From assembly GCF_033097365.1 (NCBI RefSeq), contig NZ_AP028461.1, positions 11,621,501 through 11,685,500 on the forward strand: a DNA stretch of 64,000 nt, read 5' to 3'. This DNA is from Actinoplanes sichuanensis. Lineage in GTDB: Bacteria; Actinomycetota; Actinomycetes; Mycobacteriales; Micromonosporaceae. The notes under the pieces are model-generated. The model was given only the letters and a program-made list of their open reading frames with translations. It was not told where the DNA came from and searched no databases. Within the stretch, counting starts at the first letter, position 1; each line of letters opens with the position of its first letter. A program made the translations under genes and the position numbers. This document shows, one piece after another, positions 17,557-26,689 of this stretch.

Positions 17557-19192
17557 AGTTTTCGGTGTTGTCGCCCGGGTCCGTCTCGTCGTCGCCCGGT
17601 TCGCCGGTCTCGGCCGGGGTCGTCGCCGTCGCGGTCGGGGTGGCGGTCTCGCCGGTCGTCTCGGTCACGGTCGGTGCGGTGGTCGCCGTGGGCTCGGCCG
17701 GCCGGGTGGTCGTCGTCGTGTTCGTCGGCCGGTCGTCGTTCTCCGTCTGCTCGGTTCGTTCCGGCCGGGTCGTCTCCTTACCCCCGTCGCCGCCCGCCGG
17801 GGCGTCGGCGGATCGTGGCGCCGAGCTCACCGGAGCGGCCGGGGCGTTCGTCGTCGGTTGCGGCCCGCCGCCGAACCAGCCCAGTGGGTCGGTCGCGACC
17901 AGCACCCCCAGACCGCCCAGCAAAGCGACCGCGGCCAGCACGAACAGCGGAAGAAGGCGCCGCCGGTCAGCGCGGGCCCCGGTGCCCGGCCCGGTCCGAT
18001 CCGGCGTCGCCGGCCGCTGTAGGGGAACAACCACCGGGACGGCACCGGAAGCGGCGCTTCCGGGCGTGGCACCGGAAGCGGCGCGGCCGGGCGCGGCACC
18101 GGGAGCCGTGTGATCGAGTGCGGCGCCAGGCGCCGTGCGGCCGGGAGCGGTCCGGTCGGGTGTGATGCCGGGAGTGGGATGGTCGGGTGTGATGCCGGGA
18201 GTGGGGTGGTCGGGTGCGGTGCCGGGAGCAGTGTCGACAAGGGCGGCGCTGATTGCGGTGTCGTCGAGTGGTTGCATCCCAAGGACGCCGATCCACGGTG
18301 ATCCGGCCCGAGTGGCGGCGAGGTCGTCGTCCGGGCCGGTCACCGGAACCTCCGCCACCGGCGATCCGGCATCGAGGCCGGCGGCCGCCGTGCGAGCCGC
18401 CTCGGCCATCAGGCCGGCCGAGGAGAAACGGTCCTCGGGTTTCTTGGACAGGGCGATCCGGACGATCTCGCGGACCTCCGGTGGCACGTCGGCCGGGAGT
18501 TCCGGCGGCTCGTCCTCCAGATGCTGCAGGGCGATCGCGATCGGGTTGCGGCCCTCGAACGGCGGGTGGCCGGCCAGGCAGTGGTGGGCGAGGGCGCCGA
18601 GCGCGTACACGTCGGCGGCCGGACCGGCCACATGCTGGGCGACCTGTTCGGGTGCGATGTAGAGGGCGGTGCCGACCACCTCGCCCGCGCCGGTGACCGT
18701 GCCCGAGTGCGCCGAGCGGGCCACCCCGAAGTCGACGAGCACTACCGTGCCGTCCGGTTCGATGAGCAGGTTGCCGGGTTTGACGTCGCGGTGGACGATC
18801 CCGGCCTCGTGCGCCGCTTCGAGGGCCTGGGCCGCCTGCGCCACCACCGACATGGTCTCGGCGGGGGAGAGCCGCCCGCGTTCGGCGAGTATCCGGTTCA
18901 GCGGCTGCCCCTCGACCCGGGCCATCACCAGGTAGGCGTCCTCGACCGCGGTGTTCCCGAAGTCGTAGACCGGCACCACACCCGGGTGGCGCAGCGCGGC
19001 CAGGGCCTGTGCCTCGTGCCGGAACCGGCGTTGGAAGCCGGGATCGGTGGCCCGGTCGGCGAGCAGCGTCTTCACCGCGACCGCCCGGCCGAGCACGGTG
19101 TCGGTGGCCTGCCAGACCTCACCCATGCCACCGGCGGCGATCCGATCGTCGAGCCGGTAACGTCCGCCGAGCAACTCTCCGGTGTGAGGCAT
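17555..19192 (-). CDS. Receptor-type Ser/Thr protein kinase
   Basis: PknB-like kinase of 545 residues. Kinase domain (about 11-270) has IAAGGMGEVW, Lys41, the canonical catalytic loop HRDVKPGN (Asp136, Asn141), VDFGVA and GTALYIAPEQ. A linker (about 330-400) contains near-identical TPGITPDHP units and many PGxxP variants. One membrane helix (about 408-430) is followed by an outside tail of about 110 residues that is almost only Thr, Pro, Glu, Asp and Ala. No folded sensor domain such as PASTA is visible, so the signal is unknown. ATG 19192 precedes the first conserved strand by 10 residues. Confidence 0.9.
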   Translation of the reverse strand: MPHTGELLGGRYRLDDRIAAGGMGEVWQATDTVLGRAVAVKTLLADRATDPGFQRRFRHEAQALAALRHPGVVPVYDFGNTAVEDAYLVMARVEGQPLNRILAERGRLSPAETMSVVAQAAQALEAAHEAGIVHRDVKPGNLLIEPDGTVVLVDFGVARSAHSGTVTGAGEVVGTALYIAPEQVAQHVAGPAADVYALGALAHHCLAGHPPFEGRNPIAIALQHLEDEPPELPADVPPEVREIVRIALSKKPEDRFSSAGLMAEAARTAAAGLDAGSPVAEVPVTGPDDDLAATRAGSPWIGVLGMQPLDDTAISAALVDTAPGTAPDHPTPGITPDHPTPGITPDRTAPGRTAPGAALDHTAPGAAPGRAASGATPGSAASGAVPVVVPLQRPATPDRTGPGTGARADRRRLLPLFVLAAVALLGGLGVLVATDPLGWFGGGPQPTTNAPAAPVSSAPRSADAPAGGDGGKETTRPERTEQTENDDRPTNTTTTTRPAEPTATTAPTVTETTGETATPTATATTPAETGEPGDDETDPGDNTEN

Positions 19193-19239
19193 GGATGTCC
19201 CTCTACCCAGGAGAGCGCCCGGCTACCCGTGACGGGTGT

Positions 19240-19620
19240 CTACTCGCCGGTGTAGAGGACGGCGTCGATCTCGATGTCGAAGCCGACCAGGGGTACCGGC
19301 AGGGTGGTGCGGACCGGCAGGTGGTCGCCCTTGATGTATTCGCGGTAGATCTCGTTCATCGCCGGGAAGTCGCCGAAGTCGCGCAGGTAGACACCGACCC
19401 GGACGGCGTCGTCCAGGCTGGCACCGGCCGCCTCGGCGACGGCGGCCAGATTGCGGAAGGCGGCGTGCGCCTGCTCGGCGAAGTCACCGGTCACCCGGGT
19501 GCCGTCGGGCAGCGCCGGGATCGCGCCGGCCAGGTAGATGGTGTCGCCGGCGACGACGGCGTGCGAGTACGGGCCACCGGCGGGCGCCGCCTTGTCGGTC
19601 ATCACAGCGCGCTTGGGCAT
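19240..19620 (-). CDS. RidA/YjgF family enamine/imine deaminase
   Basis: RidA-fold protein of 126 residues. Family members hydrolyse reactive enamine or imine intermediates formed by PLP enzymes. Typical parts are GGPYSHAVVAGDTIYLAGAI, a TGDFAEQAHAAFRNL segment, and a C-terminal LPVRTTLPVPLVGFDIEIDA; the usual substrate-binding Arg lies in PVRTT. ATG 19620 has GAGGAG upstream and shares its A with the stop of the amidohydrolase gene (TGATG), so it is the third gene of a coupled minus-strand operon. Its context suggests it handles a product of the amidohydrolase pathway. Confidence 0.9.
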   Translation of the reverse strand: MPKRAVMTDKAAPAGGPYSHAVVAGDTIYLAGAIPALPDGTRVTGDFAEQAHAAFRNLAAVAEAAGASLDDAVRVGVYLRDFGDFPAMNEIYREYIKGDHLPVRTTLPVPLVGFDIEIDAVLYTGE

Positions 19621-20858
19621 CAGGAACTCCTCGGTTCGGATCGGGGCAGGGTCGGATCTGGGGAGGTTCGGGGGAACTGTTCGGCCAGTCCGTCGACGTC
19701 GACGAGTGGCGTGGCGAGCAGGGCACGGAGGTCGTGCTCGCGGCGGGCCAGGGCGGCCCGCTGCGCATCGGTGAGCGGGATCCACGGCGGTGCGGCGGCC
19801 GGCAGCCGGGGCGGCAGGGGACGGCCGGCCACGTACGTCGCCCGGTTGTGCAGTCGGATCGGTGCGACCCGGACCTGCCGGTGCGCGTCGACGACGGTGA
19901 GCGGCTCGTCCCGTACCTCGAAGATCGCCAGGTCGGCGGGATCGCCGACGGTGAGGGAACCGCCGGGCAGGCCCAACGCCCGCGCCGGGTGTTCGGTGAC
20001 CGCCGCGATCACCTCGGGCAGCGCGACGCCGCAGGCGAGCAGTTTGGCCATCGTGGTCGGCAGGTCGAAGACCGGGCCGTGCAGGGACCGGGCGTGCAGG
20101 TCGGTGGAGATCGTGAACGGCCGCAGGCCCGCCGCCAGTTGGGCTTCCAGGACGTCGAAGGCGAAGCCGCCGGAGCCGTGCCCGAGGTCGAGCAGCACAC
20201 CCCGGCCGACGGCGTCGCGGACCGCCGGGCCGAGCGGTGCGGCGATGCCACTCGCGCAGTGGGTGACCAGGTCGCCCGGCCGCAGCAGGTCGAGCACCTC
20301 GTCCAGGGCGGGCGGTGCGGTGCCGATATGGACCATGACCGGGACCCGGCACGCCTCGGCGGCGGCCAGTCCGCGGCGCAGCGGTTCGACCCCGTTGGCG
20401 CCGACGGTCTCCCGGTCGATGCGCACCTTGACGCCGTGGAACAGGTCACGGTCGGCCTGGATGGTGTCGATCGCCAGCGCGACGTCGCAGTTGTCCAGGT
20501 CGCGGCTCTCGCCGGTGCGTCCGGCCAGGCCGACGGCGGAGATGTTGAGCAGGGCGTGGACCCGGACCGCGGCGGACCGGGCGACCGCGCGCAGCCCGGC
20601 CGCGGTGTACGCGCCCGCCGACCCGGCGTCCACCCAGGTGGTGACGCCTGACCGCCAGGCGATCGGATCCGGGTCGATGCCCCAGTAGCCGGGCCCGACG
20701 TGGGTGTGTACGTCGATCAGGCCGGGGGTGATCAGGCAGCCGGTGACGTCGGTGACGGTGCGGGCGGTCCGGGGCAGGTCGCCGATCGCGGCGATCCGGC
20801 CGTCCCGGATCGCGACGTCGCCGGGCGTGCCGCCGGTGAGTAGCAGGTCCCAGATCAT
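19620..20858 (-). CDS. Amidohydrolase/deacetylase family metallohydrolase
   Basis: Amidohydrolase-superfamily enzyme of 412 residues. It has the metal-binding VDVHTHVGPG, a lysine in GVKVRIDRE that may be carbamylated, and further metal ligands in PVMVHIG, DLVTHCASG and the ISTDLHARS aspartate. It resembles the group often mislabelled dihydroorotase (COG3964), whose known members act on acetylated or cyclic small molecules. The true dihydroorotase of this genome is pyrC at 58.1 kb. The start ATG 20858 overlaps the regulator stop by ATGA. Substrate unknown; the neighbouring sugar importer and hexosaminidase make an N-acylated sugar or amino acid derivative plausible. Confidence 0.85.
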   Translation of the reverse strand: MIWDLLLTGGTPGDVAIRDGRIAAIGDLPRTARTVTDVTGCLITPGLIDVHTHVGPGYWGIDPDPIAWRSGVTTWVDAGSAGAYTAAGLRAVARSAAVRVHALLNISAVGLAGRTGESRDLDNCDVALAIDTIQADRDLFHGVKVRIDRETVGANGVEPLRRGLAAAEACRVPVMVHIGTAPPALDEVLDLLRPGDLVTHCASGIAAPLGPAVRDAVGRGVLLDLGHGSGGFAFDVLEAQLAAGLRPFTISTDLHARSLHGPVFDLPTTMAKLLACGVALPEVIAAVTEHPARALGLPGGSLTVGDPADLAIFEVRDEPLTVVDAHRQVRVAPIRLHNRATYVAGRPLPPRLPAAAPPWIPLTDAQRAALARREHDLRALLATPLVDVDGLAEQFPRTSPDPTLPRSEPRSS

Positions 20859-22150
20859 CGGGCGGCGTCCAGGGCCGTAGTGATGGCGAGCCGGTACAGC
20901 CGGGTCGGGCGGCCCTTGCGGCTCTCCTGTGCGCTGCCCGTCTCGGTCACCAGGCCCGCGCCGGTCAGCTTGCGGATCAGCCGGCGCCCGCTGGGGTCGG
21001 TGATGCCGAGCGTACGGGCGAGTTCGGCCGGGGACAGCGGCTGGCCGTCCAGGTTCCGTTCGATCGCGGCGAGCCGGGACAGGGTGGCCGGGCTGAGGCC
21101 GGCCCGCCCGGCCAGGCGCTCGATCTCGCCGTGCTCCCGGTAGGTGTAGGTGAGCGGGGTGGCCGACGCGCCCATCGGGCCGATCGACATCCCGTCGCCG
21201 GTGAACAGGTAGGCGCCCGGGTCGGCGTCCTGTTCGGCCCGGGCCGCGGCCCGCTCGGCGAGGGTGACGCTGAGCCGTGCCGAGGCGCCGATGCCGAACC
21301 CGGCGACGGCCCGGATGCCGAGCGTCTCGCGGGCTTCGGCCAGGACGGGCAGGCCCACCCAGTGCTGGGTGACGCTCTCGAACAGCGACGCGGGCGCGAA
21401 GACCAGCACCCCGCGCGCGCCGCGATGGTCGATCCAGGCGTCGGCGAACTCGGGGGTGTTCAGCAGCAGGTGCTGCAGCCCCACCCGGGCCCGGTCCAGA
21501 TCGCTGCTCTGTTCGGGCTTCGCCACCAGGAACAGCGCGGCCGCGAAACGCTGGCCGTCGGCCCGTTTGGTGTGCATGCGCAGGGCGAGTTCGTGCAGGT
21601 CGGCGCGGATGGTGCCGGGGGTGGCCAGGGCGTGCAGCACGGCGGTCCGGCCGTCCAGGGCGGCGGCCACACCCATCCGGACGCTGATCACGTAGGGCGC
21701 GCCGGTGCGTTCCAGGTGTTCCCGGTGGAAGTCGGCGACCTCGGCGACCGGCTGGTCCGGGTCGAACGGGAGCGCCGAGATCGCCGTCCGGTCCAGGTCG
21801 AGGGCGGCGGCCACCTCGTCGATCGTCTCGGTGGTGAACGTGTCGACGCTGACCGGGGTGGCGGGCCATCCGTTACCGCGGGCGCGGGCCCAGGCCAGGG
21901 CCAGGTCGAGCGCGGCCGAGCGGGTGACGGTGACCGGGAGGTCGGCCGGGATCAGGTCGCGGGCCCGGGCGTAGGGCACCAGGCCGAGGAGCAGTCCGGC
22001 CGGTCGGTGGTCGCGGAGCAGGCCGGACACCCGGTCGCGGATCTCGTCCTCGCGCTCGTAGACCGCCCAGGCGAACTCGACGCCGGTGAGCGTGCCGGCC
22101 GCGTCGGCGAAGCGTGCCCGGTGGCTGGCGTGCACCACCAATCCGATCAT
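20855..22150 (-). CDS. Putative transcriptional regulator with C-terminal winged helix
   Basis: 431-residue protein I cannot place firmly. The C-terminal 70 residues look like a winged helix-turn-helix (LSPAELARTLGITDPSGRRL, LIRKLTGAGLVTETGS). The larger N-terminal part starts MIGLVVHASHRARF and continues with EREDEIRDRVSGLLRDHRPA, like a receiver or sensor fold, followed by a region containing FGIGASARLSVTLAERAAARA that resembles a degenerate nucleotide-cyclase/GGDEF-like core. It heads an operon with the amidohydrolase and RidA genes (ATGA overlap) and is divergent from the sugar importer. GTTCGTTA lies 26 bp before its start and recurs at the importer promoter, so it is the natural candidate to control both. 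Confidence 0.65.
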   Translation of the reverse strand: MIGLVVHASHRARFADAAGTLTGVEFAWAVYEREDEIRDRVSGLLRDHRPAGLLLGLVPYARARDLIPADLPVTVTRSAALDLALAWARARGNGWPATPVSVDTFTTETIDEVAAALDLDRTAISALPFDPDQPVAEVADFHREHLERTGAPYVISVRMGVAAALDGRTAVLHALATPGTIRADLHELALRMHTKRADGQRFAAALFLVAKPEQSSDLDRARVGLQHLLLNTPEFADAWIDHRGARGVLVFAPASLFESVTQHWVGLPVLAEARETLGIRAVAGFGIGASARLSVTLAERAAARAEQDADPGAYLFTGDGMSIGPMGASATPLTYTYREHGEIERLAGRAGLSPATLSRLAAIERNLDGQPLSPAELARTLGITDPSGRRLIRKLTGAGLVTETGSAQESRKGRPTRLYRLAITTALDAAR

Positions 22151-22175
22151 GCCGGCCCCGTCTCGTTCTCAAGTA

Positions 22176-22299
22176 GTTCGTTATTGCCGTCGTAGCGTCG
22201 CCGACCAACCTCGCCGGGTCAAGTCACTCTTGACGATCGCATGGTCAGGGCCGCACGCTAGGGCGCATCGAAAACGAACTATTAACGAACCTGGTTCGT
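22176..22299. promoter_or_regulatory. Shared operator words in the divergent regulator/importer promoter
   Basis: GTTCGTTA at 22176-22183, AACGAAC at 22273-22279 and 22284-22290, and GTTCGT at 22294-22299. The last two form the inverted repeat ACGAAC-CTG-GTTCGT (22285-22299) directly before the importer ribosome-binding site. Confidence 0.65.
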
Positions 22300-22310
22300 A
22301 TGGAGTGCTG

Positions 22311-23573
22311 ATGAGACTGCGACTCGCGGCGGCTGCCGCACTGGCCCTGACGGTCACCGCCTGTGCCCCCTCCACCTCCACGCCGGGAACCGCCGCGACC
22401 GACGGCGGGCCGCGGACCGGCGCCCTCAAGGTGTGGCTCTTCGACGAGCCGAACCGCGCGCCGAAGGAGGCCGTGGTCGACGAGGCGATCGCCGAGTTCA
22501 CCGCCGCCCACCCGGACACCACGGTGGACGTGCAGTACATCGCGGTGGACACCCGCAGCGAGCGGTTCAAGGGCGCCTTCAACGACCCGGCCAGCGCGCC
22601 CGACGTCGTCGAATACGGCAACACCGACCTGCCCGAGTACGCCACCGCCGGTGGCCTCGCCGACCTGGGCACGGTGGTCACCGACTGGCCGGAGGGCGCC
22701 GACCTGGCCGCCGACGCCAAGGCCAGTGCGACCTACCAGGGCACCCTGCTCGGGGTGCCGTGGTACGTCGGGGTGCGGGCGCTCTACTACCGCAACGACG
22801 TGCTCCAGGAGCTCGGGCTGAAGCCGCCGGCCACCCTGGCCGAGCTGACCACCACGGCACGGGCGGTCCGGGCGGCGCGACCGGAGCTGTTCGGAGTCGC
22901 GGTGGGCGGCAAGTACACGTACGCCGCGATGCCCTTCGTCTGGGCCAACGGCGGTGACATCACCTCGATCGACTCGGCACCGTCCCGGGCCGGTCTCAAG
23001 GCCTACACCGACCTGATCGCCGAGGACAACTGCCCGCCGCCGAACTGCGCCGACCTGACCGGCGGCAAGACCGTCGAACTGTTCGCCAGTGGCAAGGCGG
23101 CGATGGGCATCCTCGGCAACTTCAACCGGGCCGCCGTGGACGCCGGTGCGGCCAAGGGCAGGTACACGGTCGTGCCGCTGCCCGGTCTGACCGCGGGCTC
23201 GATCGCGCCCGCCTTCGCCGGCGGCAACAACCTCGGCATCATGAAGAACGCGCAGCGCCCGGCCCTGGCGGCCGACTTCCTCACCCTGCTGGCCGGCCGG
23301 AAGTACCAGGCCGAGATGTACGACGCGATGGGCAACCTGCCGACCCTGAAGGCGGCCAGTGCCGAGGTGGTCGCCAAGGACCCCTTCGTCAAGCCGTTCA
23401 TCGACACCATCGACGCCGGTACGAAGTTCGTCCCACTCGACCCGGGCTGGGGCAAGATCGACGCCTCGGCCGTGCTGCCCACCATGATCGAGAAGGTGGC
23501 GACCGGTAAGGCGAGCGTCGACGAGGCCACCGCTGAGGCCGCCGAGCTGATCGACGAGGCCCTGACCAAGTGA
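22311..23573 (+). CDS. Sugar ABC transporter substrate-binding lipoprotein
   Basis: Family 1 extracellular solute-binding protein of 420 residues, attached to the membrane outer face. It has a lipoprotein signal with lipobox TVTAC (Cys18), and typical parts VWLFDEPNR, GVPWYVGVRALYYRND, WANGGD and FASGKAAMGILGNF. ATG 22311 follows GGAG and the lipoprotein signal starts there. It is the first gene of a four-gene unit with two permeases and a GH20 hexosaminidase, each joined by a stop/start overlap, so the cargo is probably an oligosaccharide with N-acetylhexosamine. No ATPase gene is present; a shared MsiK-type ATPase elsewhere is expected. Confidence 0.93.
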   Translation: MRLRLAAAAALALTVTACAPSTSTPGTAATDGGPRTGALKVWLFDEPNRAPKEAVVDEAIAEFTAAHPDTTVDVQYIAVDTRSERFKGAFNDPASAPDVVEYGNTDLPEYATAGGLADLGTVVTDWPEGADLAADAKASATYQGTLLGVPWYVGVRALYYRNDVLQELGLKPPATLAELTTTARAVRAARPELFGVAVGGKYTYAAMPFVWANGGDITSIDSAPSRAGLKAYTDLIAEDNCPPPNCADLTGGKTVELFASGKAAMGILGNFNRAAVDAGAAKGRYTVVPLPGLTAGSIAPAFAGGNNLGIMKNAQRPALAADFLTLLAGRKYQAEMYDAMGNLPTLKAASAEVVAKDPFVKPFIDTIDAGTKFVPLDPGWGKIDASAVLPTMIEKVATGKASVDEATAEAAELIDEALTK

Positions 23574-24451
23574 GCCGAGTACGCACCCGGGCACCACTGT
23601 GGCTGCTTCTGCCGGCCCTGGTGGTGCTCGGTGGTCTCTTCCTCTACCCGATGTACCAGCTCGGCCTGCTCTCGGTGCTCGACTTCACCCAGGCGCAGGT
23701 CAGCGGCGGACAACCGACCCGGTTCGTGGCGGCGGAGAACTACACCGGGCTGTTCGCCGACGCCCGGTTCTGGGACGTGCTGCTGGCCACCGTGCTGTTC
23801 GCGGCCGGGTGCGTGCTGGCCACCCTGGCCGTCGGTGCGGGCCTGGCGGTGCTGCTGACCCGGATCAGCCGGATCCCGCGTCTGCTGCTGTCGCTGGCCG
23901 CGATGGCCGCCTGGGCGGTTCCGGCCGTCTCCGGCTCGACCACCTGGATGTTCCTCTTCGACACCGACCTGGGTTTCGTCAACCAACTGTTCGGCATCGA
24001 GGGCTTCAACTGGATGTACGACAGGTACACCGCGTTCGGCCTGGTCGGCGCGGTGGTGGTGTGGGCGTCCTTCCCGTTCGTGATGGTCACCCTGTACGCC
24101 GGGATCGAAGCCGTCCCGAAATCGGTGCTGGAGGCGGCCGCCCTGGACGGCGCGAGCACGTGGCGCACGTTCTGGCGGATCCTGGTGCCGATCCTGCGGC
24201 CGGTGCTGGCGATCGTCGTCATCCAGTCGATCATCTGGGACTTCAAGGTCTTCACCCAGATCTACGTGATGACCCGGGGCGGCGGCCTGGCCGGGCAGAA
24301 CCTCACCCTCAACGTGTACGCCTACCAGCAGGCCTTCGCCTCCAGCGAGTACGGCCGTGGCGCCGCGATCGGCGTGGTGACGATGCTGATCCTGCTCGCC
24401 GTCACCCTCGTCTACCTGCGGGCGCTGCGCCGGTCGGGAGAACAGTGGTGA
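23570..24451 (+). CDS. Sugar ABC transporter permease (MalF/UgpA type)
   Basis: Integral membrane permease of 293 residues with about six helices, beginning LWLLLPALVVLGGLFLYPMY. The cytoplasmic EAA loop that docks to the ATPase reads LEAAALDGASTWRTFWRIL. The GTG start (23570) overlaps the stop of the binding-protein gene as GTGA. It pairs with the following permease. Confidence 0.94.
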   Translation: MSRVRTRAPLWLLLPALVVLGGLFLYPMYQLGLLSVLDFTQAQVSGGQPTRFVAAENYTGLFADARFWDVLLATVLFAAGCVLATLAVGAGLAVLLTRISRIPRLLLSLAAMAAWAVPAVSGSTTWMFLFDTDLGFVNQLFGIEGFNWMYDRYTAFGLVGAVVVWASFPFVMVTLYAGIEAVPKSVLEAAALDGASTWRTFWRILVPILRPVLAIVVIQSIIWDFKVFTQIYVMTRGGGLAGQNLTLNVYAYQQAFASSEYGRGAAIGVVTMLILLAVTLVYLRALRRSGEQW

Positions 24452-25287
24452 GAGCCGGACGTCGTCTGCTCGACTCGGTGGCGGTGCTGATCGCGCTGGT
24501 CACCGTCTTCCCGATCTACTGGATGGTGCTGGCCGCGGTGAAACCGGCCGGCGAGATCCAGTCACTGGACCAGAAGCCGTGGACGCTCGCCCCATCACTG
24601 GACGCGTTCCGCCGGGTCCTCGCGGTCGAGGACTTCGGCCGCTACCTGCTCAACAGCCTGGTCGTGGCGCTCGTCGTGGTGCTGGTCTCCGGCCTGATCG
24701 CGTTCCTGGCCGCGGTCGCGCTGACCCGGTTCCGGTTCCGGTTCCGGACCACCCTGCTGGTGACCTTCCTGATCGCCCAGATGGTGCCGATCGAGGCGCT
24801 CACCATTCCACTGTTCTTCCTGGTCCGTGACGTGGGCACGGTGGTACCCGGGATCGGGCTGAACACGCTCGGCTCGCTGGTGCTGGTGCACACCGCGTTC
24901 ACCCTGCCGTTCGCGATCTGGATGCTGCGCGGTTTCGTGCAGGCGATCCCCGACGAACTGGACGAGGCGGCCCAGCTCGACGGCGCCGGCCGGTTCACCG
25001 TGCTGTGCCGGATCCTTCTCCCGCTGGCCGCCCCGGGGCTGGCCGCCACCAGCGTGTTCTCCTTCATTCACGCGTGGAACGACTTCCTGTTCGCGCGGAC
25101 CTTCATCATCAGCGAGGCGGACCGTCAGACGCTGCCGATGGCGCTGCTGGTCTTCTTCAAGCCCGACCAGAACGACTGGGGTGCGATCATGGCCGCCTCG
25201 ACGCTGATGACGCTGCCCGTGCTGATCTTCTTCCTCATCGTCCGGCGCCGCCTCGTCGCGGGTCTCGGAGGGGCGGTCAAAGATTGA
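24448..25287 (+). CDS. Sugar ABC transporter permease (MalG/UgpE type)
   Basis: Second permease, 279 residues and about six helices, beginning LLDSVAVLIALVTVFPIYWM. EAA loop: LDEAAQLDGAGRFTVLCRIL. GTG 24448 overlaps the stop of the first permease (GTGA), and its stop overlaps the TTG start of the hexosaminidase gene. Confidence 0.94.
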   Translation: MRAGRRLLDSVAVLIALVTVFPIYWMVLAAVKPAGEIQSLDQKPWTLAPSLDAFRRVLAVEDFGRYLLNSLVVALVVVLVSGLIAFLAAVALTRFRFRFRTTLLVTFLIAQMVPIEALTIPLFFLVRDVGTVVPGIGLNTLGSLVLVHTAFTLPFAIWMLRGFVQAIPDELDEAAQLDGAGRFTVLCRILLPLAAPGLAATSVFSFIHAWNDFLFARTFIISEADRQTLPMALLVFFKPDQNDWGAIMAASTLMTLPVLIFFLIVRRRLVAGLGGAVKD

Positions 25288-26678
25288 TTCCCAAGCCTTC
25301 TTCGGTACGGGTGGAGCCCGGCACCACCGTGGGTGCACTCGTCGACGCGCGTCTCGATCACGACCTCGCACCCGAGGGATATGTGCTGGAGCTCGCGCCC
25401 GAGGGCGTCGTCCTGCGGGGCGGTTCCGAGGCCGGCCTGTTCTACGGCCGGCAGACCCTCGATCGGCTGGGGTCGCCGGTGCCGTGCGGCCGGATCGAGG
25501 ACGCGCCCCGGTTCACCTGGCGGGGTGTCCTGCTCGACGTGGCCCGGCACTTCATGCCCGTACCCGATGTGCTCAGGTTCGTTGATCTGATCGCCTTTCA
25601 CAAGCTCAACGTGCTGCACCTGCATCTCACCGACGACCAGGGGTGGCGGATCGAGGTGCCGGCCTGGCCGCGGCTCACCTCGGTCGGCGCGTGGCGCTCG
25701 TCGACGATGCTCGGCTCCCGGATCCACGACCGCTACGACGATCAGCCGCACGGTGGCTTCTACACCACCGCCGACCTGCGGCGGATCGTCGAGTACGCGG
25801 CGCAGCGGCACGTCACCGTGGTGCCCGAGGTGGACATGCCCGGGCACATGCAGGCCGCCATCGCGGCGTACCCGGAGCTCGGCAACGGGTTCGACGGTCC
25901 GGTCCGGACCGGCTGGGGCATCTCCCGCCACGTCCTCAACCTGTCCGAGGCGACCCTGGACTTCTGCCGGCAGGTCCTCGACCACGTCTGCGACGTCTTC
26001 CCGTCCGAGGTCATCGGCATCGGCGGCGACGAGTGCCCGACCGACGAGTGGCCTGGCGGCCGCGAGCTGCAGGTCGACTTCACCGCGCGGATGGCCGCCC
26101 ACCTGGCCGCCCGGGGCCGTCGTGTCTACGGCTGGGACGAGGTCCTGGCCGGTGGGGCACCGGACGGTGCGGTGATCGCCGCCTGGCGTGGCATCGAACC
26201 GGCCACTGTGGCGATCCGGGCCGGGCACCAGGTCGTCTGCTGCCCGGACGTGCACCTCTACCTCGACTACCGGCAGTCCGACGACCCGGGCGAGCCCACC
26301 CCGGTCGGCACGCTCCTCACCCTCGAGGACGTCTACGCCTACGAGCCGCCGGACTCCCCGCTCGTCCTCGGTGCCCAGGCGAACCTCTGGACCGAGCACA
26401 TGGAGTCGCTGCGCCGGGTCGAGTACATGGCGTTCCCCCGGCTGTGCGCCCTGGCCGAGGTGCTCTGGGGGCCGGCTGAGCGCGACTTCGCCGACTTCGC
26501 CGCCCGCCTGCCCCGGCACCTGGAACACCTGGACGCGCTGGGCGTCGACTACCGCCCACTCACCGGGCCACGCCCGGAGCACGCCCGCCCGAACGCGCCC
26601 GGTCACCCCCGTGACCTCGTCGACCGTCTCGCCGAACTGCACGAGATGACCGCCGACCTGCGCGGCGAGCCGGGGTGA
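25284..26678 (+). CDS. Intracellular beta-N-acetylhexosaminidase, GH20
   Basis: Glycoside hydrolase family 20 enzyme of 464 residues that removes terminal GlcNAc or GalNAc by substrate-assisted catalysis. It shows the RGVLLDVARHFMP and NVLHLHLTDDQGWRIE regions, EVDMPGHMQA, and the catalytic Asp-Glu pair in IGIGGDECPTDEW; QANLWTEH and ALAEVLWG follow. The start is TTG 25284 (TTGA overlap with the permease stop), preceded by GGAGGGG at about 25267-25273. There is no signal peptide, so it should act on imported disaccharides in the cytoplasm, matching its place at the end of the importer operon. Confidence 0.93.
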   Translation: MIPKPSSVRVEPGTTVGALVDARLDHDLAPEGYVLELAPEGVVLRGGSEAGLFYGRQTLDRLGSPVPCGRIEDAPRFTWRGVLLDVARHFMPVPDVLRFVDLIAFHKLNVLHLHLTDDQGWRIEVPAWPRLTSVGAWRSSTMLGSRIHDRYDDQPHGGFYTTADLRRIVEYAAQRHVTVVPEVDMPGHMQAAIAAYPELGNGFDGPVRTGWGISRHVLNLSEATLDFCRQVLDHVCDVFPSEVIGIGGDECPTDEWPGGRELQVDFTARMAAHLAARGRRVYGWDEVLAGGAPDGAVIAAWRGIEPATVAIRAGHQVVCCPDVHLYLDYRQSDDPGEPTPVGTLLTLEDVYAYEPPDSPLVLGAQANLWTEHMESLRRVEYMAFPRLCALAEVLWGPAERDFADFAARLPRHLEHLDALGVDYRPLTGPRPEHARPNAPGHPRDLVDRLAELHEMTADLRGEPG

Positions 26679-26689
26679 CCGGAGCCCGG

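Noticed and set aside
19620..20858. Amidohydrolase as a second dihydroorotase
   Set aside because: A full pyrC is present in the pyr operon, and this protein has the deacetylase-like sequence and an unrelated operon context.
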